Assembly (NCBI RefSeq): GCF_014647535.1
Contig: NZ_BMPJ01000016.1
Span: 1 to 45,008 of the forward strand
Length of the DNA stretch: 45,008 nt
Direction: 5' to 3'
DNA from: Thermus composti
Lineage (GTDB): Bacteria; Deinococcota; Deinococci; Deinococcales; Thermaceae
The position numbers and the translations under genes are program-made. The notes below the pieces were generated by a model. It did not search any database. It worked only from the letters and a program-made list of their open reading frames with translations, and had not been told where the DNA came from. Shown here piece by piece: positions 20,218 to 31,282 of the stretch; position 1 is the first letter of the stretch, and each line of letters opens with the position of its first letter.

Positions 20218-21308
20218 AGGCCCTGGTCTACACCCCCTCCCTCCCCCGCTTCTTCGGGGCGAGGCTTCTCGGCAAGCGCTTCCCCAAGGGGCTTTTGCCC
20301 CTCGCCCTAAAGGAAGTGCCCCTCCCCGAGCGGGAAGGGTTCGTGCGGGTTAGGGTGCGGCAAAGCGGGGTCTGCGGCTCGGACCTCGCCCTCCTCTACG
20401 GGAAAAGCCCCCCTTCCATCGCCCCCTTCTTCTCCTTCCCCGCCGTGCTGGGCCACGAGATCCTGGGAGAATACGAGGGGAGCCTGGTGGCGGTGAACCC
20501 CCTCCTCGCTTGCGCCGACCGGGGGCTTCCCCCCTGCCCCCAGTGCCAAAGGGGGGAGGAAGGGCTTTGCCAGAACGTGGCGGAAGGGAGCCTGGCCCCG
20601 GGGATGCTGGGCTACAACCGGGACCTCCCCGGGGGGTGGGGGGAGTGGGTTCTGGCCCGGCCCGAGCGCCTCTACCCCATCCCCCAAGGGGTCCCCGAGG
20701 ACCGGGCGGTCTTCGCCGAGCCTCTGGCCGTGGTCCTGAGGGGCCTGAAGAAACTCAGGCCCTGGCCCGAGGAGGTCCTGGTCCTGGGGATGGGCACCAT
20801 CGGCCTCCTGGCGGTCAGGCTCCTAAGGGCCCTGGGCTACGGGGGGAGGCTTTTCGCCGTGGCCAAGTACCCTCATCAGGCGGAAAGGGCCAAGGCCTTC
20901 GGGGCGGACGAGGTCTTCCCGAGCGCCCAAGAAGCCCTTTTGGCGCGGGCCCGGCGCTACCGCTACCTTCTCTTTGAGGGCTTTCGGGGTGGGTACGAGG
21001 CGGTGGTGGAGGCCTCGGGAAGCGGCAGGGGCTTTCGCCAGGCCCTCGCCCTCGCCCGGGAAGGGGGGAAGGTCCTCCTTTTGGGGGCGCCGGGGCTTGC
21101 GCTTGTGGACCTCTCCCCCTTCTGGTTCAAGGAGGTGGGCCTCGAGGGGAGCTACACCTACACCCGCGAGGACTTCCGGGAAGCGGTGGGGCTTCTTTCG
21201 GAGCTAGGGGGCCTCGAGGCCCTCGTCGGGGGGAGGTACCCCCTTGTGGCCTGGCGGGAAGCCCTCGCCGCCAAGGGGAAGGCCCTCTTCGCCCCAAATG
21301 GGCCTTAG
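20214..21308 (+). CDS. zinc-dependent medium-chain dehydrogenase (glucose dehydrogenase-like)
   Basis: 364 residues, start ATG 20214 within the previous stop. The catalytic zinc site is in SGVCGSDLALLYG and GHEILGEY. The structural cysteine set appears as CPQCQRGEEGLCQN plus an earlier cysteine. The Rossmann motif is VLVLGMGTIGLLAVRLL. The pattern VNPLLACADRG and GGWGEWVLARP resembles archaeal-type glucose or galactose dehydrogenases. It oxidises a sugar or polyol with NAD(P)+, and the partner aldolase suggests further cleavage. The exact substrate cannot be read. Confidence 0.85.
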   Translation: MKALVYTPSLPRFFGARLLGKRFPKGLLPLALKEVPLPEREGFVRVRVRQSGVCGSDLALLYGKSPPSIAPFFSFPAVLGHEILGEYEGSLVAVNPLLACADRGLPPCPQCQRGEEGLCQNVAEGSLAPGMLGYNRDLPGGWGEWVLARPERLYPIPQGVPEDRAVFAEPLAVVLRGLKKLRPWPEEVLVLGMGTIGLLAVRLLRALGYGGRLFAVAKYPHQAERAKAFGADEVFPSAQEALLARARRYRYLLFEGFRGGYEAVVEASGSGRGFRQALALAREGGKVLLLGAPGLALVDLSPFWFKEVGLEGSYTYTREDFREAVGLLSELGGLEALVGGRYPLVAWREALAAKGKALFAPNGP

Positions 21309-21337
21309 GCGGGGTTTTCGCCCCCAGGCCTTGCTAG

Positions 21338-21613
21338 CCCCCCCACGTCTGGCAAAGCCGCCCCCAGGAGCTGGCCCAGGACCTGGTGGCGGAGGTGGCC
21401 TGCGCCTTCCTCCAGGAGGCCCCGAGGGGCTTAAGGATCGGCCTCGTGGCCTTCAGCGGCTACGCCCAGACCGTCCACGGGTTTTACAGCCGGGACACCT
21501 TCCTCCTCAACCCCGAGGGCCGGGTGGAGCGGATCTGGCGCCGGGTCAACCCCTTGCGGGACGCCGACCGGGTGCTGGCCTACCTGCGGGAAAGCCTGGG
21601 GCTAAAGGGTTAA
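21338..21613 (+). pseudogene. chimeric fossil: VWA fragment joined to a peroxiredoxin C-terminus
   Basis: One open frame from after a TAG at 21335 to TAA 21611-21613 reads first like the helix-strand part of a von Willebrand A domain (QELAQDLVAEVACAFL, then GLRIGLVAFSGYAQT), then abruptly like the last ~40 residues of a BCP/AhpC-type peroxiredoxin (RDTFLLNPEGRVERIWRRV). The second part parallels [19 protein letters not shown] of the bcp gene at 29147. Neither domain is complete and no strong start is present; GTG 21386 is possible. It looks like two gene remnants fused by deletion. Confidence 0.6.
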
Positions 21614-21650
21614 AACCTCACCCTCATGGAAAGGGCGTAAGATGTAGGGC

Positions 21651-22505
21651 GTGTACGTCGTCCGCGAGGGCTTAAGGCAGATCCTCCGCCACCCCACCGC
21701 AAGCCTCGCCACCTTCTTCACCGCCTTGGTCTCCTTCGCCCTCCTCTACTTCCTGGGGCTTCTCCTTTGGAACCTGGAACGGGTGGTGGACGCCCTGGGC
21801 CAAGAGCTGGAGGTGGCCGCCTTTCTGGCCCGGGAGGCGGACGTGGAAAGGGTCCTTTCCACCATCCAGGACTGGCCCGAGGTGGCCTCGGTGCGGCTCC
21901 AGACCAAGGAAGAGGCCCTAGCCCAGCTGGTCCTGGACTACCCCTACCTGGCCGAGGCCAAGGACCTGGTGGAAAACCCCCTCCCCGACACCCTGCGCTT
22001 AAAGCTCAAGGACCCGGAGGCGGTGCGCCAGGTGGCCGAGCGCCTCCGGCACCTTCCGGGGGTGGAGGGGGTGGAGTACGGGGGGGAGCTCACGGAAAGG
22101 CTCGTGCAGGTCCTGGCCGGAAGCCGCCTCGCCATGGGGGTCCTGGTGGGCCTCCTCCTCCTCAACACCTTCTTCAGCGTGATGGGGTCCATCCGCCTCT
22201 CGGTGGAAAGCCGCAAGGAGGCCCTGGGGATCATGCTCCTGGTGGGGGCCACCCGGCGCTTCATTCAGGGGCCCTTCGTGGCGGAAGGGATCCTCCTCAC
22301 CCTAAGCGCCGGGGTCTTGGCGGTGGCGGCGGGGGTGGGCCTCTACCGCACCCTGGCCCGGGCGGCCCAAAGCCTTTTGCCCTTCCTTCCCGTTCTGAAC
22401 GCCCAGGACCTGGCCCGGACCGGCCTTCTGGTCCTCCTCCTGGCCCTCCTCCTTGGGGCTGGGGGAGCGTATATGGCCAGCCGGGCCCACCTCCGGGAGG
22501 AATAG
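21651..22505 (+). CDS. ftsX: cell division protein FtsX
   Basis: 284 residues, start GTG 21651. Layout: a short cytoplasmic N-terminus, TM1 (ATFFTALVSFALLYFLGLLLW), a ~105-residue extracellular domain with repeats of VASVRLQTKEEAL type, then three helices including LNTFFSVMGSIRLSVESRKEALGIMLLVGATRRFI. FtsX with the ATPase FtsE controls murein hydrolases at division. The EnvC-like partner follows directly (TAG then ATG), but ftsE lies 1.8 kb away on the opposite strand, which is unusual since ftsE normally precedes ftsX in one operon. Confidence 0.93.
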   Translation: MYVVREGLRQILRHPTASLATFFTALVSFALLYFLGLLLWNLERVVDALGQELEVAAFLAREADVERVLSTIQDWPEVASVRLQTKEEALAQLVLDYPYLAEAKDLVENPLPDTLRLKLKDPEAVRQVAERLRHLPGVEGVEYGGELTERLVQVLAGSRLAMGVLVGLLLLNTFFSVMGSIRLSVESRKEALGIMLLVGATRRFIQGPFVAEGILLTLSAGVLAVAAGVGLYRTLARAAQSLLPFLPVLNAQDLARTGLLVLLLALLLGAGGAYMASRAHLREE

Positions 22506-23750
22506 ATGCGCCTCCTTTGGCTTTGCCTTCTCCTTAGCCTAAGCCCCGCCCTGGCCCAGAGCGTGGCCGCCCAGGAACGGGTGGTGCGGGACCTCGAGGC
22601 CCAGCTCACCCAGGCCCGGCGCCTAGACCAGGAGGCCCAGGCCCGGCTCCAGGCCTTAAACCAGGAACTCCGCCGCCTCTCCCAGCGGGTGGCCAACCTC
22701 CTCCGGGAGAAAAACCGTCTGGAGGGCGAGATCACCCGCCTCGAGGGGGAAAGGGCGGCCCTTCGGCAGGCCATCGCCCGCCTAAGGGAGGAGATCCAGG
22801 CCCGGGAAGCCCGGATCGCCAAGCTGGAAGAGGACCTGGAGGAACTCCGGGAGCGCCTCAAGGCCCTCCTGCAAAGCCTCCACCGGGAGCGAGCCGCCCG
22901 CTACCTGCCCCTCCTCAGGGCCCAGTCCTTCACCGACCTGGCGGTGCGGGCCCAGTGGGTGGGGTACATCTCCCAAAGGGACGCCGAGCTGGTGCGGGCC
23001 CTCCAGGCCACGCTAAAGGCCCTAAGGGAGGAGCGGGAAAGGCTCGCCTTAAGCCTCAAGGACCTCTCGGACAAGGAAGCCGCCCTGGCCGAGACCCAAA
23101 GGAAGCTGGAGGCGGAGAAAAGGTCCTTGGAGGCCACCCTGGCCGAGCTCCGCCAGGAAGAGGAGGGCAAGCGGGCCCTGCTGCGGGAGGCCCTCCAAGA
23201 AAGGCAGGCCCTTCAGGCCAGGCTCGCCGAGCTCCAAAGCCGGATCCTCGCCGAACGGCGCCGCCTCGAGGCCCTCAGGGAGGAGGCCCGCAGGCGCGAG
23301 GAGGAAAGGCGCCGCCAGGAAGCGGCCCGGCGCCAGGCCGCCCTGGTGGTCCCCACCCCCCCTCCCCTCCCCGCCACCCTGGGCCGCCTGGCCTTCCCCG
23401 TCCCCGGGGGCAGGGTGGCCGTGCCCTACGGGCAGGAGGGGCCCTTCCAGCTCATCCAGGGCCCTGCCCCGGGAAGCCCAGTCCAGGCCGCCGCCGACGG
23501 GTATGTGGCGGGGGTCCTCTACCTCCCCAACCTGGGCTACACGGTGATGCTGGTCCACACGGAAACCCTGGCCACCGTCTACACCAACCTCCAGGCCCCC
23601 CTGGTCCAAGAGGGGCAGCGGGTGCGCCAGGGGCAGCTTCTTGGCTACACGGGCGGGGGCCTCCTCATCCCGCCCGAGGCCCTGGAGTTCCGGGTGGCCG
23701 TGCGGGTGGGGGAGGAGACCCGGTTCGTGGACCCCGCCGCCTACTACTAA
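22506..23750 (+). CDS. EnvC-like murein hydrolase activator, degenerate LytM domain
   Basis: 414 residues. A signal peptide (residues 1-17, LLSLSPALAQ) is followed by a long coiled coil (~20-280, rich in Glu, Arg, Leu and Gln) and a C-terminal M23/LytM domain (~295-414). The catalytic His/Asp motif (HxxxD) is replaced in the region GQEGPFQLIQGPAPGSPVQ and the final HxH is replaced by ALEFRV, so zinc binding is lost. This is the EnvC pattern: a non-enzymatic activator that docks to the FtsX outer loop and switches on an amidase. Its position directly after ftsX supports this. Confidence 0.88.
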   Translation: MRLLWLCLLLSLSPALAQSVAAQERVVRDLEAQLTQARRLDQEAQARLQALNQELRRLSQRVANLLREKNRLEGEITRLEGERAALRQAIARLREEIQAREARIAKLEEDLEELRERLKALLQSLHRERAARYLPLLRAQSFTDLAVRAQWVGYISQRDAELVRALQATLKALREERERLALSLKDLSDKEAALAETQRKLEAEKRSLEATLAELRQEEEGKRALLREALQERQALQARLAELQSRILAERRRLEALREEARRREEERRRQEAARRQAALVVPTPPPLPATLGRLAFPVPGGRVAVPYGQEGPFQLIQGPAPGSPVQAAADGYVAGVLYLPNLGYTVMLVHTETLATVYTNLQAPLVQEGQRVRQGQLLGYTGGGLLIPPEALEFRVAVRVGEETRFVDPAAYY

Positions 23751-24307
23751 GCGGGCTCAATGAGGCCGTAGTTGCCGTCCTTGCGCCGGTAAAGGACGTT
23801 GATCTCGTCGGTCTTGGCGTTGCGGAAGACGAAGAAGGTGTGGCCCAAGGCCTCCATCTGGAAGGCGGCCTCCTCGGGGTCCATGGGCTTCATCTCAAAG
23901 CGCTTGACCCGGACGATCCTGGGGCCTTCCTCCTCCTCGGGCTTGCGCAGGGCCTCGAGGTCCCGCACCTCCGGGGGCGGAGGGCCCTGATAGGAGTGGC
24001 GCCTCCCCTGGAAACGGCGCTCCCGGTAGCGCTTGATCTGGGTCTGCAAGCGGTCCACCGCCCGGTCAATAGCGGCGTAGAGGTCCTCGTCCTCCTCCTC
24101 CACCCGGACGAGCCCCCCGGGCACCTCCACCTGGATCTCCGCCCTGGCCCGCCTCTCCACGTGAGGGCTTCCCGCAAGGGAGAGGACCACCTTGGCCATG
24201 GCCTCGCCCTCCTGCAGGCGGTCCAGGCGGGCGAGCTTCTTTCCCACGTAGTCGCGAATGGCGTCGGTGATCTCCAGGTTGCGGCCGATGAGCTTGTAGA
24301 CGTTCAT
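23747..24307 (-). CDS. hpf: long-form ribosome hibernation promoting factor
   Basis: 186 residues. The N-terminal domain (MNVYKLIGRNLEITDAIRDYV, to about residue 110) is the RaiA/HPF fold that binds the decoding groove of 30S. A linker leads to the C-terminal dimerisation domain (RIVRVKRFEMKPMDPEEAAF, then GHTFFVFRNAKTDEINVLYRRKDGNYGLIEP). Long HPF makes inactive 100S ribosomes in stationary phase or stress. It overlaps the end of the EnvC-like gene by 4 bases and follows ftsE by 18 bases on the same strand, so it is probably cotranscribed with it. Confidence 0.95.
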   Translation of the reverse strand: MNVYKLIGRNLEITDAIRDYVGKKLARLDRLQEGEAMAKVVLSLAGSPHVERRARAEIQVEVPGGLVRVEEEDEDLYAAIDRAVDRLQTQIKRYRERRFQGRRHSYQGPPPPEVRDLEALRKPEEEEGPRIVRVKRFEMKPMDPEEAAFQMEALGHTFFVFRNAKTDEINVLYRRKDGNYGLIEPA

Positions 24308-24325
24308 AGATCCCCCTTTCCGCCC

Positions 24326-25030
24326 TTAAGGGCGCTCCTTCACCCTTATGCTACCACCCCCCTCGGGACCCTCGTCCCGCACCACCTGCCCCGCCTTGAG
24401 GACCACCGTCCGGGCGGGGTAGGCCTCTAGAAGCTCCCGGCTGTGGGTGGCCACCACCACCGTGGCCCCCCGGCTGTGGGCCCCCTTGAGGATCTCCAGG
24501 ACGGCCATGGCGTTAGCGGGATCCAGGTTCCCCGTGGGCTCGTCCGCCAGGATCACCGGGGGGTCTAGAAGGAGGGCCCGGGCGATGGCCACCCGCTGGG
24601 CCTCCCCCACGGAAAGCTCCTCGGGGAAGGCCCGCTTCTTGTGGGTAAGCCCCACCCGGCGCAAGGCTAAGGCGATGCGCTCGGGCCACTCCTTGCGGGG
24701 CACCCCCTGGACCTGAAGGACGAAGGCCAGGTTTTCCTCCACGGTCATGTCGGAAAGGAGGCGGTGGTCCTGGAAGACCATGCCGATCTTGCGGCGGTGG
24801 TAGGCCACTTGATCGCCCCGGAGGTTTTTCAGGTTCTGCCCGGCGAAGTACACCGCCCCCTGGGTGGGCACAAGCCGCCTGAGGATGAGGGAAAGGAGGG
24901 TGGACTTCCCCGCCCCCGAGTGGCCCACCACGTAGACGAACTCCCCCTTCTTGATCTCCAGGCTCACGTTGTAAAGGGCCTTGGTGCGGGTGCGGGGGTA
25001 CTCCAAGCTCACCCGGTGGAAGGCGATCAT
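24326..25030 (-). CDS. ftsE: cell division ATPase FtsE
   Basis: 234 residues. ABC ATPase with Walker A GHSGAGKST, signature LSVGEAQR, Walker B VILADEPTGNLD and the switch His in ATHSREL. FtsE features include the start IAFHRVSLEYP and VFQDHRLLSDMTVEENLAF. It powers the FtsEX complex that activates peptidoglycan hydrolysis at the septum. It faces ftsX and the EnvC-like gene, reading towards them from the opposite strand, with hpf between. The gene therefore cannot be cotranscribed with ftsX. Confidence 0.92.
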   Translation of the reverse strand: MIAFHRVSLEYPRTRTKALYNVSLEIKKGEFVYVVGHSGAGKSTLLSLILRRLVPTQGAVYFAGQNLKNLRGDQVAYHRRKIGMVFQDHRLLSDMTVEENLAFVLQVQGVPRKEWPERIALALRRVGLTHKKRAFPEELSVGEAQRVAIARALLLDPPVILADEPTGNLDPANAMAVLEILKGAHSRGATVVVATHSRELLEAYPARTVVLKAGQVVRDEGPEGGGSIRVKERP

Positions 25031-25081
25031 GCCCCCACTCTACGGCAAGGCGGGCCACGGTTGCTTCTCACGGAAAGCCGC

Positions 25082-25087
25082 TATAGT
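25082..25087 (+). promoter_or_regulatory. -10 hexamer TATAGT before ctpA
   Basis: TATAGT lies 20 bases before ATG 25108; TTGCTT at 25061 is a possible, short-spaced -35. The region also separates the divergent ftsE start. Confidence 0.45.
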
Positions 25088-25107
25088 GAAGCTTAGTGAG
25101 GGCGAAG

Positions 25108-26427
25108 ATGAAAAAGCGCGCGTGGTTCATGGTGGGACTCGGGGTGCTCTTGGCCCTGGTCTACGCCCAGCTCCCCAGGCCCCAGGCGGAAACCTTCCTG
25201 CAAAACCCCAACGGCCAGGCCCTTTTGGAGGTTTACCAGAGGATCCAGCAGGACTACCTGGAACCCCTGCCCAAGGAGAAGCTGGACAAGCTCCTGGAAG
25301 GGGCCATCGGGGGGATGGTCCAGGCCCTCGAGGACCCCTTCACCAGTTACTCGCCCCCGCAGCGGGCAACCCTCCGCCAGGAGGACCTAAGGGGCGAGTT
25401 CTTCGGCATCGGGGCCACCCTCTCCCCCGCCAACCCCGACGGCACCGGGGCCAAGATAGAGGGGGTGATGAAGGGGCTTCCCGCCCAGCGGGCGGGCCTC
25501 AGGGCCGGGGACGTGGTCCTCGAGGTGGACGGGGAGGACGTGACCAAACTCCCCCTCCAGGAGGTGGTGGCCCGGATCCGCGGCCGGGAAGGGACCAAGG
25601 TCACCCTCAAGGTGCGCCGGGAGGGGGTGCCCGCCCCCCTGGTCTTTGAGCTCGTGCGGGAGCGGGTGGAGATCGTCTCCGTCTCCTCCGCCCGGATCGG
25701 GGACGTGGGCTACGTGGCCCTGGAGACCTTCGCCAACTTCAAGGTGGAGGACCAGCTCAAGAAGGCCATTGAGGAGCTCAAGGCCCAAGGGGTGAAGAAG
25801 CTCATCTTTGACCTGAGGGACAACGGGGGCGGCCTCCTGGACCAGGGGTGCGCCGTGGCCAGCGCCTTCCTCAAGGAGGGCCCCATCGTCTACACCCGCA
25901 CCAAGAACCTCACCCGGGTCTGGTGCGAGGCCACGGGAAGGCCCCTTTGGGATGGGCCCATGGTGGTCCTGGTGAACGGGAACTCCGCCTCGGCGAGCGA
26001 GATCGTGGCCGGGGCCTTGCAGGACTACGGCCGGGCCAAGGTCATCGGGGAGAAGACCTTCGGCAAGGGGGTGGGCCAGACCCCCTACACCCTGGCCAAC
26101 GGCGGCGAGCTCACCCTGGTCACCTTTGAGTGGCTCACCCCCAAGCGCCGGGCCATCAACAAGGAAGGCATCACCCCCGACATCGTGGTGAAGGACACCC
26201 GCTTCCCCACCCCCTTCTCCTTCCAGGGGGCGGGGGCCCCGCCGGGGGCGGAGCTCACCGTGAGCCTGAACGGCAAGACCGTGAAGGTGAAGGCGGACGG
26301 GGAAGGCAAGTTCTCCTACGCCGAGCCCCAGCAGCAAAGGCCTCTCCCCGAGGAGCGGGGCCAGGCCGCCCTTGACCTGGAAAACGACGCCATCCTCAAG
26401 CGGGCCCTGGAAGAACTCAACCGCTAA
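25108..26427 (+). CDS. ctpA: carboxyl-terminal processing protease (S41)
   Basis: 439 residues; ATG 25108 chosen for the GAGGGCGAAG ribosome site over GTG 25096. A signal peptide (MKKRAWFMVGLGVLLALVYAQ) is followed by a PDZ domain (~90-190, MKGLPAQRAGLRAGDVVLEV). The protease core has the catalytic Ser in VNGNSASASEIVAGAL and Lys in GEKTFGKGVGQT. It trims or degrades envelope proteins with exposed C-termini. An added C-terminal ~60 residues (PGAELTVSLNGKTVKVKA) is proline- and glutamine-rich. A strong hairpin terminator follows. Confidence 0.93.
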   Translation: MKKRAWFMVGLGVLLALVYAQLPRPQAETFLQNPNGQALLEVYQRIQQDYLEPLPKEKLDKLLEGAIGGMVQALEDPFTSYSPPQRATLRQEDLRGEFFGIGATLSPANPDGTGAKIEGVMKGLPAQRAGLRAGDVVLEVDGEDVTKLPLQEVVARIRGREGTKVTLKVRREGVPAPLVFELVRERVEIVSVSSARIGDVGYVALETFANFKVEDQLKKAIEELKAQGVKKLIFDLRDNGGGLLDQGCAVASAFLKEGPIVYTRTKNLTRVWCEATGRPLWDGPMVVLVNGNSASASEIVAGALQDYGRAKVIGEKTFGKGVGQTPYTLANGGELTLVTFEWLTPKRRAINKEGITPDIVVKDTRFPTPFSFQGAGAPPGAELTVSLNGKTVKVKADGEGKFSYAEPQQQRPLPEERGQAALDLENDAILKRALEELNR

Positions 26428-26440
26428 TCGCCCAAAAGAC

Positions 26441-26466
26441 AAGGCCGGGGGCTTGCCCCGGCCTTT
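26441..26466. terminator. bidirectional terminator between ctpA and metG
   Basis: AAGGCCGGGG-N5-CCCCGGCCTT with TTTT after it on the + strand, and TTGTCTTTT on the minus strand. It serves both converging genes. Confidence 0.8.
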
Positions 26467-26469
26467 TGC

Positions 26470-26495
26470 CCCACCGCGGCTAAAGCCGCGGTGGG
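26470..26495. repeat. 12-base perfect inverted repeat near the metG 3' end
   Basis: CCCACCGCGGCT-AA-AGCCGCGGTGGG. It would form a GC-rich hairpin (with some end pairs opened for the loop) just after metG and before the terminator; no T-tract is adjacent. It is possibly an mRNA 3' stabiliser or second terminator. Confidence 0.55.
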
Positions 26496-26511
26496 AGCCC
26501 TAAGCGGCCTC

Positions 26512-28449
<1,938 letters not shown>

Positions 28450-28463
28450 TCATAGGGAAAAGT

Positions 28464-29617
<1,154 letters not shown>

Positions 29618-29619
29618 GC

Positions 29620-30105
29620 CTAGAGTTTATACCCAAAGCGCCGGAGGAGGTCCTTGCGCCAAGCCACCTCGGCCTCGTCCTCCACGCCCAAGGGGGTGAA
29701 GCCGTCCATGACCCCCAGGATGGCCCGCTGCTCCCCCTCCTCGGCCACCACCACCTTGAGGGGGTTGGCGGTGGCAGCGTAGATCCTGACCACCTCGGGG
29801 CAGGCCTTCACCGCGTGGAGGACGTTGATGGGGTAAAACCCCTCTCCCAAGACGATGAGGAAGGCGTGGCCCGAGGCCAGGTTCAGGAGGTTCCTCACCG
29901 CAAGCTCGGTAAGCTCCGGGTCCGTCCCCGAGCGGCGGATGAGGCGCTTGCCGCTGGCCTCGGAGAAGGCGAGGCCGAACTTGATCCCGGGCACGGCGGT
30001 GACCAAAGCCTCGTGCAGGTCCTCCACCGTCTTGATGAAGTGGGCCTGGCCCAGGATGACGTTGAGGTTCTCGGGCTTCTCTATGGGGATGAGCTTGAGC
30101 TCCAT
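29620..30105 (-). CDS. adenosine-specific kinase family protein (DUF355)
   Basis: 161 residues, start ATG 30105. The family pattern is clear: [48 protein letters not shown], and [26 protein letters not shown]. Structures of relatives show adenosine binding, hence the name, but the cellular role is not firmly known. TATACA with 6 bases to the ATG indicates a leaderless transcript shared head-to-head with chrA. Confidence 0.9.
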   Translation of the reverse strand: MELKLIPIEKPENLNVILGQAHFIKTVEDLHEALVTAVPGIKFGLAFSEASGKRLIRRSGTDPELTELAVRNLLNLASGHAFLIVLGEGFYPINVLHAVKACPEVVRIYAATANPLKVVVAEEGEQRAILGVMDGFTPLGVEDEAEVAWRKDLLRRFGYKL

Positions 30106-30111
30106 GCCCCA

Positions 30112-30119
30112 TGTATACT
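30112..30119. promoter_or_regulatory. shared divergent -10 region for two leaderless genes
   Basis: The bases ATGTATACTC contain TATACT on the + strand (30114-30119, 7 bases before GTG 30127) and TATACA on the minus strand (30117-30112, 6 bases before ATG 30105). The two hexamers overlap in the palindrome GTATAC, so only one polymerase could bind at a time. Confidence 0.55.
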
Positions 30120-30126
30120 CCTCCCC

Positions 30127-31269
30127 GTGGGTCCTTGGGAAGTCTTCCAGGCCTTCTTGGCCCTGGGGCTTTCCTCTTTTGGCGGTCCTTTGGCCCACCT
30201 GGGCTATTTCCGCAAGGCCTTCGTGGAAAGGCGGCGGTGGCTCAGCGAGGAGGCCTACGCCGCCCTGGTGGCCCTGGCCCAGGCCCTCCCCGGCCCCACC
30301 AGCTCCCAGGTGGGGATGGCCATCGGCTATCTGCGGGGCGGGCCTTGGGGGGCCTTGTTGGCCTGGCTCGCCTTCACCTTCCCCTCGGCCCTCCTCCTCT
30401 TCCTGGCCGCCTTGGCCCTCGAGGCCCTCCCCCCTCCCCCAGGCCTCCTTCAGGGGCTTAGGCTTCTCGCTCTGGTGGTGGTGGCCCAGGCGGTGGGGGA
30501 GATGATGGGGCGGCTCGCCCCCAAGGGGGCCCCTCTGGCCATCGCCCTTGGCGTGGCCATCCTCGTCACCCTAAACCCCGCCTGGCAGATCCCCGCCCTT
30601 TTGGGGGCGGCCCTTCTTGGCCTCCTCCTCCCTGGGCCCGAGGGCGCACCCTCCCTGGCGGGGCTCAAAGCCCCCCCTAAGGCCTTGGGGCTTGGCGCCT
30701 TGGGGCTTTTCCTGGGGCTTTTCCTCGTCCTCCACCTCCTTGCCCCCCACCACCCCCTCTTCGCCTTCCTCTACGCCCTCTACCGGGCGGGAAGCCTCAT
30801 CCTGGGCGGGGGGCACGTGGTCCTTCCCCTCCTTGAAAGGGCCCTCGTCCCCCGGTTCTTGGACCCGGGAAGCTTCCTTGCGGGCTACGGCCTCGCCCAG
30901 GCCGTCCCCGGGCCCCTCTTTAGCCTGGCCGCCTACCTGGGGGCCAAGGCCCCTTTGGGCCTTCCCGCCTGGGCCGGGGCCTTCCTCGGGCTTTTGGCCC
31001 TCTTCCTCCCCGGGGCCCTCCTCCTCTTCGCCGCCCTCCCCTTCGCCCTCCTCACCCAAAGCCCCCCCTTCCGCCGGGCCCTGGCGGGGGCGGGGGCCGG
31101 GGTGGTGGGGCTCCTCCTGGCCGCCCTCTACGACCCCCTCTTCCGCCACGGGGTGGATGGCCACCAGGCCTTCGCCCTGGCCCTCGGCCTCTACGGCCTT
31201 TTGCGCCTAGGGCTTCCCCCGTGGGCCCTGGCGGTTCTCGGGGCCACCCTGGGCGGAGCCTTCCTCTGA
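30127..31269 (+). CDS. chrA: chromate transporter family protein, two-domain ChrA
   Basis: 380 residues from GTG 30127. There are two homologous halves with the family motif: FLALGLSSFGGPLAHLGYFRK with LAQALPGPTSSQVGMAIGY in the first half, and GGGHVVLPLLERALV with GYGLAQAVPGPLFSLAAYLG in the second. About ten helices. Members export chromate and perhaps other oxyanions by proton exchange; the natural substrate here is unknown. The next gene, mqnC, starts a few bases after the stop. Confidence 0.92.
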   Translation: MGPWEVFQAFLALGLSSFGGPLAHLGYFRKAFVERRRWLSEEAYAALVALAQALPGPTSSQVGMAIGYLRGGPWGALLAWLAFTFPSALLLFLAALALEALPPPPGLLQGLRLLALVVVAQAVGEMMGRLAPKGAPLAIALGVAILVTLNPAWQIPALLGAALLGLLLPGPEGAPSLAGLKAPPKALGLGALGLFLGLFLVLHLLAPHHPLFAFLYALYRAGSLILGGGHVVLPLLERALVPRFLDPGSFLAGYGLAQAVPGPLFSLAAYLGAKAPLGLPAWAGAFLGLLALFLPGALLLFAALPFALLTQSPPFRRALAGAGAGVVGLLLAALYDPLFRHGVDGHQAFALALGLYGLLRLGLPPWALAVLGATLGGAFL

Positions 31270-31282
31270 TAGCATGGGGGGC

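Noticed and set aside
29706-29723. CCATGACC followed by CCCAGGATGG in the adenosine-specific kinase gene
   Set aside because: The right arm does not match the operator and the site is within a coding region of an unrelated gene.
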